64,000 nucleotides of DNA from Enterococcus moraviensis ATCC BAA-383 (GTDB lineage: Bacteria > Bacillota > Bacilli > Lactobacillales > Enterococcaceae): positions 1,116,001 to 1,180,000 of the forward strand of contig NZ_ASWB01000001.1 of NCBI RefSeq assembly GCF_000407445.1, given 5' to 3'. The notes under the pieces were generated by a model that was given only the letters and a program-made list of their open reading frames with translations, was not told the origin of the DNA and did no database searches. Numbering within the stretch: the first letter of the stretch is position 1; every line of letters begins with the position of its first letter. Shown one piece after another: positions 8,149-16,847 of this stretch. The translations under genes were made by a program, and so were the position numbers.

Positions 8149-9878
8149 TATTCTGTCCCCCTCATTTGATTGACTAATTTCACATAGTAACCATTTTTTT
8201 CGGTCAATTCAGCTAAGGTTCCTGCTTCAACCAGTTGCCCTTTATCCATTACTAAAATATAATCCATCTCTGTCATCCAATGTAATCGATGCGTGGCAAA
8301 AAAGACAAGATGATCATCCATTAATGGCAACATTCTTTCTTTTAATTCTACTTCTGTTTCGATATCTAAGTGTGCCGTCGGTTCATCAAATAGCAGAACT
8401 CGGCGTTCTTGATCTAAAAAGGCTCTAGCAAGCGCCACACGCTGTGCTTGCCCACCGCTTAACATTCTCCCACTTTCACCGATCACCGTGTTTAACCCCT
8501 CTGAAAGCTCTGCTACAAGCGTTTCTAATCCTACCAACTGAACAGCAGCTAATACTTGTTCCTCTGTAGCATCAGGAGTATAGAAACGAACATTGTTTGC
8601 TAATGTATCTTGGAAAATATAGGGAGATTGCGGAATATACAAAACTTGCTTCTGCCACTCTTTTTGCAGAAAATGCGGAATCAATTGCCCATCCACTTCA
8701 ATTTTTGTCGCTTTAGCATCTGGCTCTAAAAATCCACTTAGTACGTTGATCAATGTTGATTTACCAGAACCACTGGCACCAATGATCCCGATTTTTTGGT
8801 AGCCTTTTGCAGCAAAATCCAAATCAGTTAAAGCAGATTGTGTTGCTTCTTCATATTGGAACGTTAATTTCTCTACTGATAATGTACTAAGCGCTGTCCA
8901 TTCGCCTAATGACAGACGCTCTGTTTCAGTCATTTCTGGTAAATCCAATACTGCTTGAATCGCCTGAAATGAATTTTTACCATCCAATGTCGCATGATAA
9001 TCACTCGCAAAATCACGAACAGGTAAAAAGAACTCGGGTGCTAAAATCAATGTTGTCAACGCAGGAAATAATAAAATTCCGCCTTCCAACAAGCTTAATC
9101 CCAGAAACACTGCCACAACAGCTACAGACAATGTTGTAAAGAAGTCTAGGGCAAATGTGGATAAAATCGCGATCTTTAATGTACTCATTGTTGCTTCTCT
9201 AAAACGTTCACTCGTATTATAAATACTGCCTGCGTATTTTTTACTCAATCCAAATAGTTTCAAAGTATCTAATCCTCGTAATGAATCAATAAAGTGATTC
9301 GATAAAATTTGAAAGGCTTTGTATTGTTTGTCCGCTTTACTTTGCGCTGCATAACCTAAAATAATCATAAAAATAATAATCATTGGAAAAACAACCAGTA
9401 AAACAATTCCAGAACGAATATCTAAGGTGAATACAAAAATCAAAATGATCCATGGAATAATCATCATATTCATGATTTTCATTAAGATTAAATGAAGATA
9501 ATTTTCTGCCTGACTGATTCCTTCAAGCGCCATCGTGATCATATTCCCAGTTCCATTCTTTTGAACAACAGTTGGGCCTAATCGGAAAACTTTTTGTAAC
9601 AACGATTCTCTTAATTCACGAGAACGATCATAACTAAAGGTATCCAACATTTTCTCACGAAGATATGTCACCACATGTCTACCAGTATAAAACAAAAAGA
9701 ACACCAAAATATTCAACAGCTGGTCACTTAACTGACCACCTTCCCATAACCCAACAACGGCTTTAGATAAATAAAATGCTTGTCCTATAATAAATACTGC
9801 TTGCAGGAAAGAAAAACCTGCAAGCAAGATCATGATATTTTTGATTTTTGGCATTTTTAAGATGGCTTTATCAATCAT
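8148..9878 (-). CDS. cydD: Thiol reductant ABC exporter, CydD-type subunit
   Basis: 576 residues, with six membrane helices (about 15-300) then an ABC ATPase domain: Walker A GASGSGKST, signature MLSGGQAQRVALARA, Walker B RVLLFDEPTAHLD, H-loop ATHR. It forms the heterodimeric exporter with the next gene. The start overlaps the cydB stop by four bases (ATGA), and the stop overlaps the cydC start, so the whole cluster is one tightly packed operon. The partner pairing is inferred from context; each half has a complete set of ATPase motifs. Confidence 0.9.
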   Translation of the reverse strand: MIDKAILKMPKIKNIMILLAGFSFLQAVFIIGQAFYLSKAVVGLWEGGQLSDQLLNILVFFLFYTGRHVVTYLREKMLDTFSYDRSRELRESLLQKVFRLGPTVVQKNGTGNMITMALEGISQAENYLHLILMKIMNMMIIPWIILIFVFTLDIRSGIVLLVVFPMIIIFMIILGYAAQSKADKQYKAFQILSNHFIDSLRGLDTLKLFGLSKKYAGSIYNTSERFREATMSTLKIAILSTFALDFFTTLSVAVVAVFLGLSLLEGGILLFPALTTLILAPEFFLPVRDFASDYHATLDGKNSFQAIQAVLDLPEMTETERLSLGEWTALSTLSVEKLTFQYEEATQSALTDLDFAAKGYQKIGIIGASGSGKSTLINVLSGFLEPDAKATKIEVDGQLIPHFLQKEWQKQVLYIPQSPYIFQDTLANNVRFYTPDATEEQVLAAVQLVGLETLVAELSEGLNTVIGESGRMLSGGQAQRVALARAFLDQERRVLLFDEPTAHLDIETEVELKERMLPLMDDHLVFFATHRLHWMTEMDYILVMDKGQLVEAGTLAELTEKNGYYVKLVNQMRGTE

Positions 9879-10900
9879 CCTTCATACCCCGCAGCAGCGA
9901 TTGCTGGATGCTTGATACGTTTTCTAAAGACATAATAAGACCAACTTGTATATGCTAATACAAATGGTAAAATCGTTAATGACAACCAAGTCATTGTTTT
10001 CAGTGTATACGGAGAACTAGAAGCATCTTTGATCAAGATATCATAATACCCCTCACTACCGATCATAACACGTGGGAATAATCCGCTAAATAATAACGCA
10101 ACTAAAAGAATCAATGTCAACCCACTCGCGATAAAAGCCAACATTTCTTTTTTCTTAAAGACACTAACATTGGCAACAACTGTCATTACAACGATTCCAA
10201 CTACCAATAATAAAGTCACAACGAAGTGATTATCAAAGAAATCTGTTTTGAAATACAACAACGCTGCAAAAACTACTAAGCCAATATATAAAACCCAATA
10301 GAAGAATGAAGCGTAGTTACGCGCTCTTTCTCTCACTGGACCTTCTGTTTTCAACGTAATATAATTTAACCCATGCAAGTAGCATAATAATGTCAATGCA
10401 ACCCCACCAACAACAGAAAATACATTAATATAATCTGTAAATGACGCCATCACATTTCCATTCACATCAATTGGCATCCCTTGAACTAAATCAATGAATA
10501 AAACACCAAAGAAAAATGGGACAATAAAACTACCGATCGATAATGTCCAGTTCCACATTCTACGACGTTTGCCATCTGGCATACGGTGACGGAATTCAAA
10601 TGACACTCCGCGAATGATCAAACCAACTAAAATGATAAATAAAATCAAGTAAAACCCACTAAATAATGAAGCATACCAGTATGGGAAAGATGCAAACATC
10701 GCCCCACCTGCTGTTAATAACCATACCTCATTACCATCCCAAACCGGTCCAATCGTTTGGATGATTTGTTCTTTTTCTTCTTCATCATGCGCTAACGTTT
10801 GAACCGACATACCCACGCCAAAGTCAAAACCTTCTAAGAAGAAGAAGCCTGAGAATAAAATACCAATTAGTACAAACCAAAGTAATTGCAACGTACTCAT
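9875..10900 (-). CDS. cydB: Cytochrome bd ubiquinol/menaquinol oxidase subunit II
   Basis: 341 residues with about eight transmembrane helices. The family N-terminus LQLLWFVLIGILFSGFFFLEGFDFGVGM and the GPVWDGNEVWLLTAGGAMFA segment near residue 50 are diagnostic of CydB. It is the structural partner of CydA, with ATGA overlaps at both ends (to cydA upstream and cydD downstream). The oxidase reduces oxygen to water at the expense of quinol. In enterococci it works only when heme is supplied, because the genus lacks a complete heme pathway (family knowledge; no heme biosynthesis gene is visible here). Confidence 0.95.
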   Translation of the reverse strand: MSTLQLLWFVLIGILFSGFFFLEGFDFGVGMSVQTLAHDEEEKEQIIQTIGPVWDGNEVWLLTAGGAMFASFPYWYASLFSGFYLILFIILVGLIIRGVSFEFRHRMPDGKRRRMWNWTLSIGSFIVPFFFGVLFIDLVQGMPIDVNGNVMASFTDYINVFSVVGGVALTLLCYLHGLNYITLKTEGPVRERARNYASFFYWVLYIGLVVFAALLYFKTDFFDNHFVVTLLLVVGIVVMTVVANVSVFKKKEMLAFIASGLTLILLVALLFSGLFPRVMIGSEGYYDILIKDASSSPYTLKTMTWLSLTILPFVLAYTSWSYYVFRKRIKHPAIAAAGYEG

Positions 10901-12315
10901 TCGCCAAAGACCTCCTTATCAAATGGATCTACATCAGTAGAGTTCGCCTCTGCTAATTTCTTTTCTTCATAATCTGGGCCTTTTTTAAGTTCTACAGTAA
11001 TCAAGTAAACCATTACTGAGCCTAGACCAGCAAAAAGAATGAAGTAAATAATATTCGATGTTAATAGTGAAGCGACTGATACGTTCGGTGACACACTATC
11101 TTCAATCGTGAATAGACCATAAACAGTCCAAGGATAACGACCAAGTTCAGTGATCAACCAACCTGTTGTATTTGCTAAGAATGGTGCAAATGTACACAAT
11201 GCAACGATCCAAACCATCCAGCGTTTTTCATAAAGTGAAGGTTTTTTCTTACGCGTAAAGAATAATCCTAATGCTGAAACAAGAAGCATCAACGCACCAA
11301 AACCAGCCATCACTCTAAAACTCCAGAATAATGTGTTAACAGGTGGATAATAATTTTTATCATCCCCATATTGTTCTTTCAAGCGTTCATTCACGGTTTC
11401 CATTCCATCAACGGAACCAGATAAACTATTATAAGAAAGAATACTCAACATATAAGGAATTTGAATCCCAAATACTTGTTTATGTTGGGCTTCATCCGCC
11501 CATGCAATCAATGTCCACGCAGCAGGATCACCAGAATCTTCGTAATCCCCTTCCATTGCAGCAAATTTCATTGGTTGATCATTGATCAAAGCTTTCATTT
11601 GTAAGTCACCTGTAAATAAAACAGATAGTGAACCAAATAAAGCAATCCATAACCCAATGCGCATAGATACTTTATGGAAATTCATATCACGTTTTTTCAA
11701 AATTTGGAACGCAGCAAGACCTGCAACGATCATTCCACCCATCACAATAGCCCCAGACAGAACATGGGTAAATTCATACCAAACTTTTGGATTACCAATA
11801 ACTGCACCAAAGTCGATCAATTCTGCACGACCATTGTTTAATGTATAGCCCACTGGATGTTGCATAAAGCTGTTTGCAGCTAAAATCCAAAAAGCCGACA
11901 TCATTGAACCAAATACAACCAACCAAATAAATGTTAAATGCAGTTTAGGATTTACTTTATCCCAAGTAAAGATCCATAAACCTAAGAATGTTGATTCTAA
12001 AAAGAATGCAAGTAACGCTTCAATTGCCAGTGGAGCACCAAAAATATCTCCAACAAAGCGTGAATAATCTGACCAGTTCATTCCGAACTGAAATTCTTGA
12101 ATAATTCCTGTTACAACTCCGACTGCAAAACTTAATAGAAAAATGTTGCCCCAAAACTTCGCCATTTTGCGATAACGTTCATCTTTTTTTACAACATACA
12201 TTGTTTCCATGACTGCGACTACAAGTGCTAATCCTATTGAAAACGGTACGAAGAAGTAATGAAAGACTGTCGTCATTGCAAATTGGAATCTTGCTAATGT
12301 TACAATATCAAACAT
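10897..12315 (-). CDS. cydA: Cytochrome bd quinol oxidase subunit I
   Basis: 472 residues from the ATG at 12315, which has AAGGGGG upstream; an in-frame TTG one codon earlier is less likely. Candidate heme ligands are His19 (TTVFHYFFVP), His184 (YEFTHVLSG) and Met336 (FRVMAGFG), positions that align with the b595 and b558 ligands of the family. The loop between helices VI and VII is short, the form usual in Firmicutes. The Q-loop contains KQVFGIQIPYMLSILSYNS. First gene of cydABDC; upstream lies a 430-base region with a candidate promoter. Confidence 0.95.
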   Translation of the reverse strand: MFDIVTLARFQFAMTTVFHYFFVPFSIGLALVVAVMETMYVVKKDERYRKMAKFWGNIFLLSFAVGVVTGIIQEFQFGMNWSDYSRFVGDIFGAPLAIEALLAFFLESTFLGLWIFTWDKVNPKLHLTFIWLVVFGSMMSAFWILAANSFMQHPVGYTLNNGRAELIDFGAVIGNPKVWYEFTHVLSGAIVMGGMIVAGLAAFQILKKRDMNFHKVSMRIGLWIALFGSLSVLFTGDLQMKALINDQPMKFAAMEGDYEDSGDPAAWTLIAWADEAQHKQVFGIQIPYMLSILSYNSLSGSVDGMETVNERLKEQYGDDKNYYPPVNTLFWSFRVMAGFGALMLLVSALGLFFTRKKKPSLYEKRWMVWIVALCTFAPFLANTTGWLITELGRYPWTVYGLFTIEDSVSPNVSVASLLTSNIIYFILFAGLGSVMVYLITVELKKGPDYEEKKLAEANSTDVDPFDKEVFGE

Positions 12316-12745
12316 CAATAATCCCCCTTGTTTTTACTGTTTCCACAAAAAGAATAAGCTGATTTCATTCAAAATAATTATTCATTTGCACAGTTGGTTG
12401 GTGCTGCCAAAATGAATCAAAACCCAGAATAAAATAAACCTAATTACATTATATATGTGAAAACTCTTTTTATTAAATTTAGAATGATTCCAATTTAGAG
12501 TATACTCCTTTTATAGCAAAATACAAATGTTTCCGCCCATTTTCATTAAATTATTCCTTTGTTCTTGGGAAAAAGCAAGAAAAAGCAGGTTGGATGACTA
12601 AATATGAAAAAACACTTCGAACGAAGTGCTTTTTTCCGGGTCTATATTCTATTCTAGATTATGTCTGAAACTAGTCAATTTTCTACATTTTTAGTGTATC
12701 AAATCATAATTTGAAATTTAAGACTTTTTGTCATAAAATAATAAA
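12316..12745. other. Gene-free region upstream of cydA
   Basis: AT-rich. It holds a weak cyd promoter candidate on the minus strand (TATAAT at 12448-12453, TTTAAT at 12472-12477, 18 bp apart) with TTTTCACA immediately upstream of the -10, resembling half of a Rex-type site but without a second arm. A bidirectional terminator sits at 12606-12636. I found no small gene. Confidence 0.5.
12606..12636 (-). terminator. Terminator after the MazG-like gene
   Basis: AAAAAAGCACTTCG/CGAAGTGTTTTTTC is an almost perfect palindrome with T runs on both strands. Confidence 0.8.
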
Positions 12746-13045
12746 TTATTCTATCAGTCCATTTGCCTTTGAATACTCCATATATTTATATACTTTCTCA
12801 ATCTTATTCTGCTTTACTTGTTCTATTTTATCTTGAGCAAAGCCTGCAATAATTCCTCTATTCTGCATTTCCTCGATCATCGCAGTTAATTGATAGAATT
12901 CTGTTAACAGTTGTTCTTCATTGGTTTCATCTGCTCTGGATGGATGATGATCGTCAAAGCCGAATCTTAGTGCCTTTGACAAGGCTTGCTGGATTTCTGC
13001 ACATTCTTCCATTGCAACGAGTGCTAAATATTCATTTTTTCTCAT
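12746..13045 (-). CDS. MazG-like nucleotide pyrophosphohydrolase-related small protein (putative)
   Basis: 99 residues from the ATG at 13045, whose Shine-Dalgarno GAGGTGAG is well placed; the GTG at 13057 lies within that site. The protein is helical and carries an EECAEIQQALSKALRFG segment near residue 13 plus a second acidic helix LLTEFYQLTAMIEEM near 52. These resemble the EExxE and ExxD halves of the metal-binding all-alpha NTP pyrophosphatases. The second motif is degenerate, so activity is uncertain. It is separated from the deaminase upstream by 20 bases and is probably co-transcribed with it, which would pair two nucleotide-handling proteins. Confidence 0.55.
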   Translation of the reverse strand: MRKNEYLALVAMEECAEIQQALSKALRFGFDDHHPSRADETNEEQLLTEFYQLTAMIEEMQNRGIIAGFAQDKIEQVKQNKIEKVYKYMEYSKANGLIE

Positions 13046-13065
13046 CTTTCTACTCACCTCATATT

Positions 13066-13536
13066 TTATTTTTGGAAATAATTGACATAAACTGGCACTG
13101 CCGCCTCTTTTAAGACACCTTTAATAACTTCAGGTCTATTCGGGCTTTTTGAAAAAATCTCTTCACTGCTAATCATAATATTAAACCCAGCGATCTCAGC
13201 TAATTCATCATGGCCTAAACTATAAACCATTCTACCTAGATTGCTCCACACCATAGCTCCTGCACACATACAACAGGGTTCACAACTTGTATACAATGTA
13301 TATTCGGATAAATCTGTTATGTTTTGGCTGGTACAAAAGTCACGAATAATGCCTAATTCGGCATGATAGGTGGGATCACTTTCTGTATGGATCTGATTTT
13401 CTCCGGTTAAAACCACTTTATCTTTTTTGACAAGTACCGATCCAAATGGTTCATTTCCGTGTTTAGCAGCATCTTTCGCAAGTTCTAGAGCTTGTTTCAT
13501 AAACTGATCATCTAATTGTTCTTGATTAATGGCCAT
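13066..13536 (-). CDS. Nucleoside/guanine deaminase family protein
   Basis: 156 residues with the cytidine-deaminase-like zinc signature. HAE at 58-60 provides a zinc ligand and the proton-shuttling Glu60. SCEPCCMC at 84-91 provides zinc ligands Cys88 and Cys91. The length and the DPTYHAE...LYTSCEPC arrangement match the guanine-deaminase / tRNA-adenosine-deaminase-like group. True TadA proteins are bound to tRNA and usually lie near dnaX, which is absent here, so a free-base or nucleoside deaminase is more likely. Substrate not determinable. Followed closely by the MazG-like gene. Confidence 0.75.
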   Translation of the reverse strand: MAINQEQLDDQFMKQALELAKDAAKHGNEPFGSVLVKKDKVVLTGENQIHTESDPTYHAELGIIRDFCTSQNITDLSEYTLYTSCEPCCMCAGAMVWSNLGRMVYSLGHDELAEIAGFNIMISSEEIFSKSPNRPEVIKGVLKEAAVPVYVNYFQK

Positions 13537-13610
13537 TCTTCCACTCTTCTCTAATTAGCATTTTGTTTACATTATAGCATGAAATCAAACGGTTTCACGC
13601 TATCTTAGAC

Positions 13611-13652
13611 AAAAAACACTAGTCACAAAGCTCCTTGATGATTAGTGTTTCT
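13611..13652 (-). terminator. Terminator after topB
   Basis: Minus-strand arms AAACACTA and TAGTGTTT flank a loop that contains a further short stem, followed by TTTTTT. Confidence 0.75.
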
Positions 13653-13659
13653 AAAAAAA

Positions 13660-15741
13660 TCAATCTTGTTTCATTGCCGCTTTCAACGCCTGTGCCAAAG
13701 CACTTTCTTCTGGTTCTTCTTTTTGCGAATATTTTTTCACTAATTTACGTTCTTCATGTTTACTTAACTTTTTACTACGTTCTTTTTTATCCTGCATTTT
13801 TTCAGTGATGGAGCAATATTTACATTTGAAGTATGCACCATTCTTCCCGTCGATAATCTCCATTTTTCGATGGCACTGAGAGCAACGATGATTTGAAACT
13901 TTAGGGTCTTTTCTGCGACGGTAGCTACAGTCTTGGTTTGAACATATATAGATTTTGCCATCTTTAGTATTTTTCTCACGTAAGTTTGAGCCGCATTCTG
14001 GGCATTTTTTTTGTGTGATTGAAAAATCTTGGTATTTGCTTTCGCTTTGTCTGATCTCGTTGACAAGTTTTTTAGTGTCTTGTTCGATTTCTTTTAGGAA
14101 AACGGTACTGCTTTGTTTGCCTTTAGCGATTGCTTCAAGTGTTTTTTCCCACTTTTCAGTTAGTTCAGGCGTCACTAAAGATGGATTGACTAGTTCAAGT
14201 AGTTGCTTACCTTTTGGTGAGACGTTCAATCCATTGGTATTACGCTCCATTAATTCTGATTTGATGAGTTTTTCAATGATTTCTGCACGCGTAGCAGGCG
14301 TTCCCAAGCTGTGTTTTTCCATCAAACCTAAAAGAGTTCCTTCGGTCAGTGGTTTAGGTGGTGCTGTTAATTCTTTGTTAATGGTGAAATTTGGCGGAAT
14401 TACCATTCCTAACGTCCAGTCAACAGACGGAACCACGTCTTCTTTTTCTTGTTTCCAACCAGCTACTTCGACTTTACTTTGACGGAAGATAAATTGTTCT
14501 TTACCAAAGCTTACAGTAACTTTTGTTTGTTTTGTGCGATGTGGTTCAGCAAACAAGCCGAGGAAACGAGTCACGATCATGTTATAGATTTTTTGTTCGT
14601 CTCCACTTAATTTTTCATAACGAGGGCGTTGTTCAGTTGGAATCAATGCATGGTGATCTGTCACTTTCTCATTTTGGAAAACTTTGGTTAGTTTGACTTG
14701 CCCGCCATCTTTGATGTACGTTTTAACTTCTGGTGCAAAATCACTCACTGCCTGTAAACGTTCTTTCATCGTTGCTCTCATATCTGTCGTCAAGTACTTG
14801 CTATCCGTTCTTGGATAAGTCACGATTTTGTGGAATTCGTAAAGACTTTGAACCAGTGAAAGAGTTTTTTTCGCTGAAAATTGATAGCGTTGATTGGCTT
14901 CTCTTTGAATTTCCGTTAAATCGTATGGTAATGGCGCTTGTTCTGTTTTCGTTTTTTCTTGGATATCGGTTACTTTACCTTTGCCTTCGCTTAATTTTTT
15001 CACAAACGCTTCTACATCGTTGCGTTCTTTAAAAGCGTATGGGTTACTTTGAACTAATTTAGCTTTTTCTTTTTGAACTTGTAACTCTACAGAAAAATAG
15101 ATTTGAGGTCTGAATCCTTCGATTTTCTTTTCTTGTTGACGAACTAAGGATAAAGTTGGTGTTTGCACCCGTCCAGCTGACAGACTATCTTGATATTTTA
15201 CCGTTAACGCTCTGGTAACATTCAACCCAACTAACCAATCGGCTTTAGCACGAGCTAAGGCTGAATAATATAAATTGTCATATTCTTTAGCAGGTCTTAA
15301 TTTTTTAAAACCGTCTTTGATCGCTTTATCTGTTTGCGAAGAAATCCATAAACGCTTAACTGGTTTATTAAAGTTAACGTACTCTAAAATCCAGCGCGCT
15401 ACCAACTCTCCCTCACGTCCTGCATCCGTTGCAATCACTGCTTCTGTCACATCTTTGCGGTTGGCTAATTGTTTGATTGCCTTTAATTGATGGCCTGTTT
15501 TTGGTAAAGGCTTGATTCCTAAGTTTTTCGGCACCATGGGTAGTGTTTCCATTTGCCATGATTGCCATTCTTTGTTGATGTCTTCCGGCATTTTTAAGCC
15601 TAATAGATGACCTAATGCCCAAGTCACAATGACTGTTGGACCTTCGTAGTAGCTCTTATTTTTTTGATTTGCTCCTAGTACTTTACTTAAATCTTTGGCA
15701 ACACTAGGTTTTTCAGCAATAATTAGTTGTTTATTTGCCAT
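13660..15741 (-). CDS. topB: DNA topoisomerase III
   Basis: 693 residues from the ATG at 15741. Type IA features are in order: Toprim with IAEKPSVAKDL near residue 10 and the acidic triad ATDAGREGELVARW near 105-118; RVQTPTL near 192; active-site Tyr309 in VTYPRTDSKYL; and the GTPATRAEIIEKL domain IV motif. The C-terminus carries two four-Cys zinc ribbons (CPECGSNL...CSNQDC and CSQCHRKM...CKYC, about residues 595-660) and a Lys-rich tail. The protein relaxes negative supercoils and decatenates DNA. E. coli TopB lacks such zinc ribbons; they are frequent in Firmicute homologues and in plasmid-borne versions. The gene stands alone, divergent from the DsbA-like gene. Confidence 0.92.
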   Translation of the reverse strand: MANKQLIIAEKPSVAKDLSKVLGANQKNKSYYEGPTVIVTWALGHLLGLKMPEDINKEWQSWQMETLPMVPKNLGIKPLPKTGHQLKAIKQLANRKDVTEAVIATDAGREGELVARWILEYVNFNKPVKRLWISSQTDKAIKDGFKKLRPAKEYDNLYYSALARAKADWLVGLNVTRALTVKYQDSLSAGRVQTPTLSLVRQQEKKIEGFRPQIYFSVELQVQKEKAKLVQSNPYAFKERNDVEAFVKKLSEGKGKVTDIQEKTKTEQAPLPYDLTEIQREANQRYQFSAKKTLSLVQSLYEFHKIVTYPRTDSKYLTTDMRATMKERLQAVSDFAPEVKTYIKDGGQVKLTKVFQNEKVTDHHALIPTEQRPRYEKLSGDEQKIYNMIVTRFLGLFAEPHRTKQTKVTVSFGKEQFIFRQSKVEVAGWKQEKEDVVPSVDWTLGMVIPPNFTINKELTAPPKPLTEGTLLGLMEKHSLGTPATRAEIIEKLIKSELMERNTNGLNVSPKGKQLLELVNPSLVTPELTEKWEKTLEAIAKGKQSSTVFLKEIEQDTKKLVNEIRQSESKYQDFSITQKKCPECGSNLREKNTKDGKIYICSNQDCSYRRRKDPKVSNHRCSQCHRKMEIIDGKNGAYFKCKYCSITEKMQDKKERSKKLSKHEERKLVKKYSQKEEPEESALAQALKAAMKQD

Positions 15742-15925
15742 TTGTTTCACTCACTTTCTGTATTTCCTTATATAAATTGAGTTAATGGTTAAAATCTCAG
15801 TAAGTTGATTTTACCACATTTGGTCTATACTGCGCGCCTCTTATTGAAGCATTTTAATTGAATTCCTAATCCCAGAACCATATACTTACAATTAGTAAGC
15901 TAAAAACTTTTATTAAGGAGAAATT

Positions 15926-16639
15926 ATGATCACAATTGAATTTTTTCACGACGTCATCTGTAGTTTTTGTTTTCCGATGTCTTATCGGATGAGACAAGTT
16001 CAAAAAGCATTACCAGAAATAAAGATTATACACCGCTCTTTTGCCTTAGCTAGAGAAGATGCTGACCACGTGCAGATGTTTGGCTCTAGAGAAAATGCAA
16101 AAAACGAAATTCTATCTCACTGGGTTCATGCAAATCAAAATGATGATCTGCATCGATTTAATATCGAGGGAATGAAACAAGCTGATTTTCTTTTCCCAAC
16201 TTCTATGAACGGTTTAGTTGCTGCAAAAGCGGCAGGTGTGGTCGACGGAGAAGACGGTTACTGGGCTCTTTTTGATGCTCTACAAACAGCGTTGTTCGTG
16301 AATAGCCAAAACATCGATGACCGCGATGTGATTGAAGCAATCGTTCAAGATAGTTCGATTGATTTTGAAAAATGGCAACATGCCTTTAAGGACCCTGCAA
16401 CCTTAGCTTTGGTCGAAGATGATTTTCGTATAGCCAACGCTTATCAACTTACCGGAGTCCCAGCATTGATTGTTAACGGAAAATACTTAATCAATGGTGC
16501 TCAGCCAATGGATCAAATCATTCAAGCACTTAACACAATCAAGGAAAAAGAAGCACCTATCGTTGAGGTTATCGAAAACAGTGAGTCCGAATACGGCTCT
16601 TGTAATATGGAAGATGGCAAATGGGTGTGTAAAGACTAA
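15926..16639 (+). CDS. DsbA-family thiol oxidoreductase (FrnE-like)
   Basis: 237 residues, with AAGGAG seven bases upstream. The thioredoxin-fold active site CSFC at residues 12-15 and the cis-Pro motif TGVPALIVNGKY near 177 identify the DsbA superfamily. There is no signal peptide, so it is cytoplasmic, like FrnE, which acts as a disulfide isomerase or oxidoreductase in oxidative stress. The C-terminal 35 residues include two further cysteines (SCNMEDGKWVCKD), an extra pair also seen in some FrnE proteins. Not in an obvious operon; a strong terminator follows at 16710. Confidence 0.85.
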   Translation: MITIEFFHDVICSFCFPMSYRMRQVQKALPEIKIIHRSFALAREDADHVQMFGSRENAKNEILSHWVHANQNDDLHRFNIEGMKQADFLFPTSMNGLVAAKAAGVVDGEDGYWALFDALQTALFVNSQNIDDRDVIEAIVQDSSIDFEKWQHAFKDPATLALVEDDFRIANAYQLTGVPALIVNGKYLINGAQPMDQIIQALNTIKEKEAPIVEVIENSESEYGSCNMEDGKWVCKD

Positions 16640-16705
16640 TTTATCTGCCCAACTGAACAGGAGAAGATCCATTTAATCTCAATTCTTTCTTTAAAAAAAT
16701 GAAAA

Positions 16706-16755
16706 AAGAAGCGTATCGAACACCTAGTGTCTTTCGATACGCTTCTTAATATTTC
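16706..16755 (+). terminator. Bidirectional terminator between the DsbA-like gene and the surface-protein gene
   Basis: Arms AAGAAGCGTATCGAA and TTCGATACGCTTCTT are perfect complements, flanked by an A run and a T-rich tail. Confidence 0.85.
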
Positions 16756-16847
16756 CATACTGTATTCAAGAAAACACTTCTGATAAACCATAAAAAGAAA
16801 AATTCACTGGAATAACTTCATTTCTTATTATTTAAAAGCCTTTATCA

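Noticed and set aside
12440-12480. Rex (NADH-responsive) operator upstream of cydA
   Set aside because: Only one half (TTTTCACA) is seen; no matching second arm, so not called.
13955-14482. 175-codon open frame on the plus strand
   Set aside because: Lies wholly inside topB on the opposite strand, has no RBS, and its composition mirrors topB; shadow frame.
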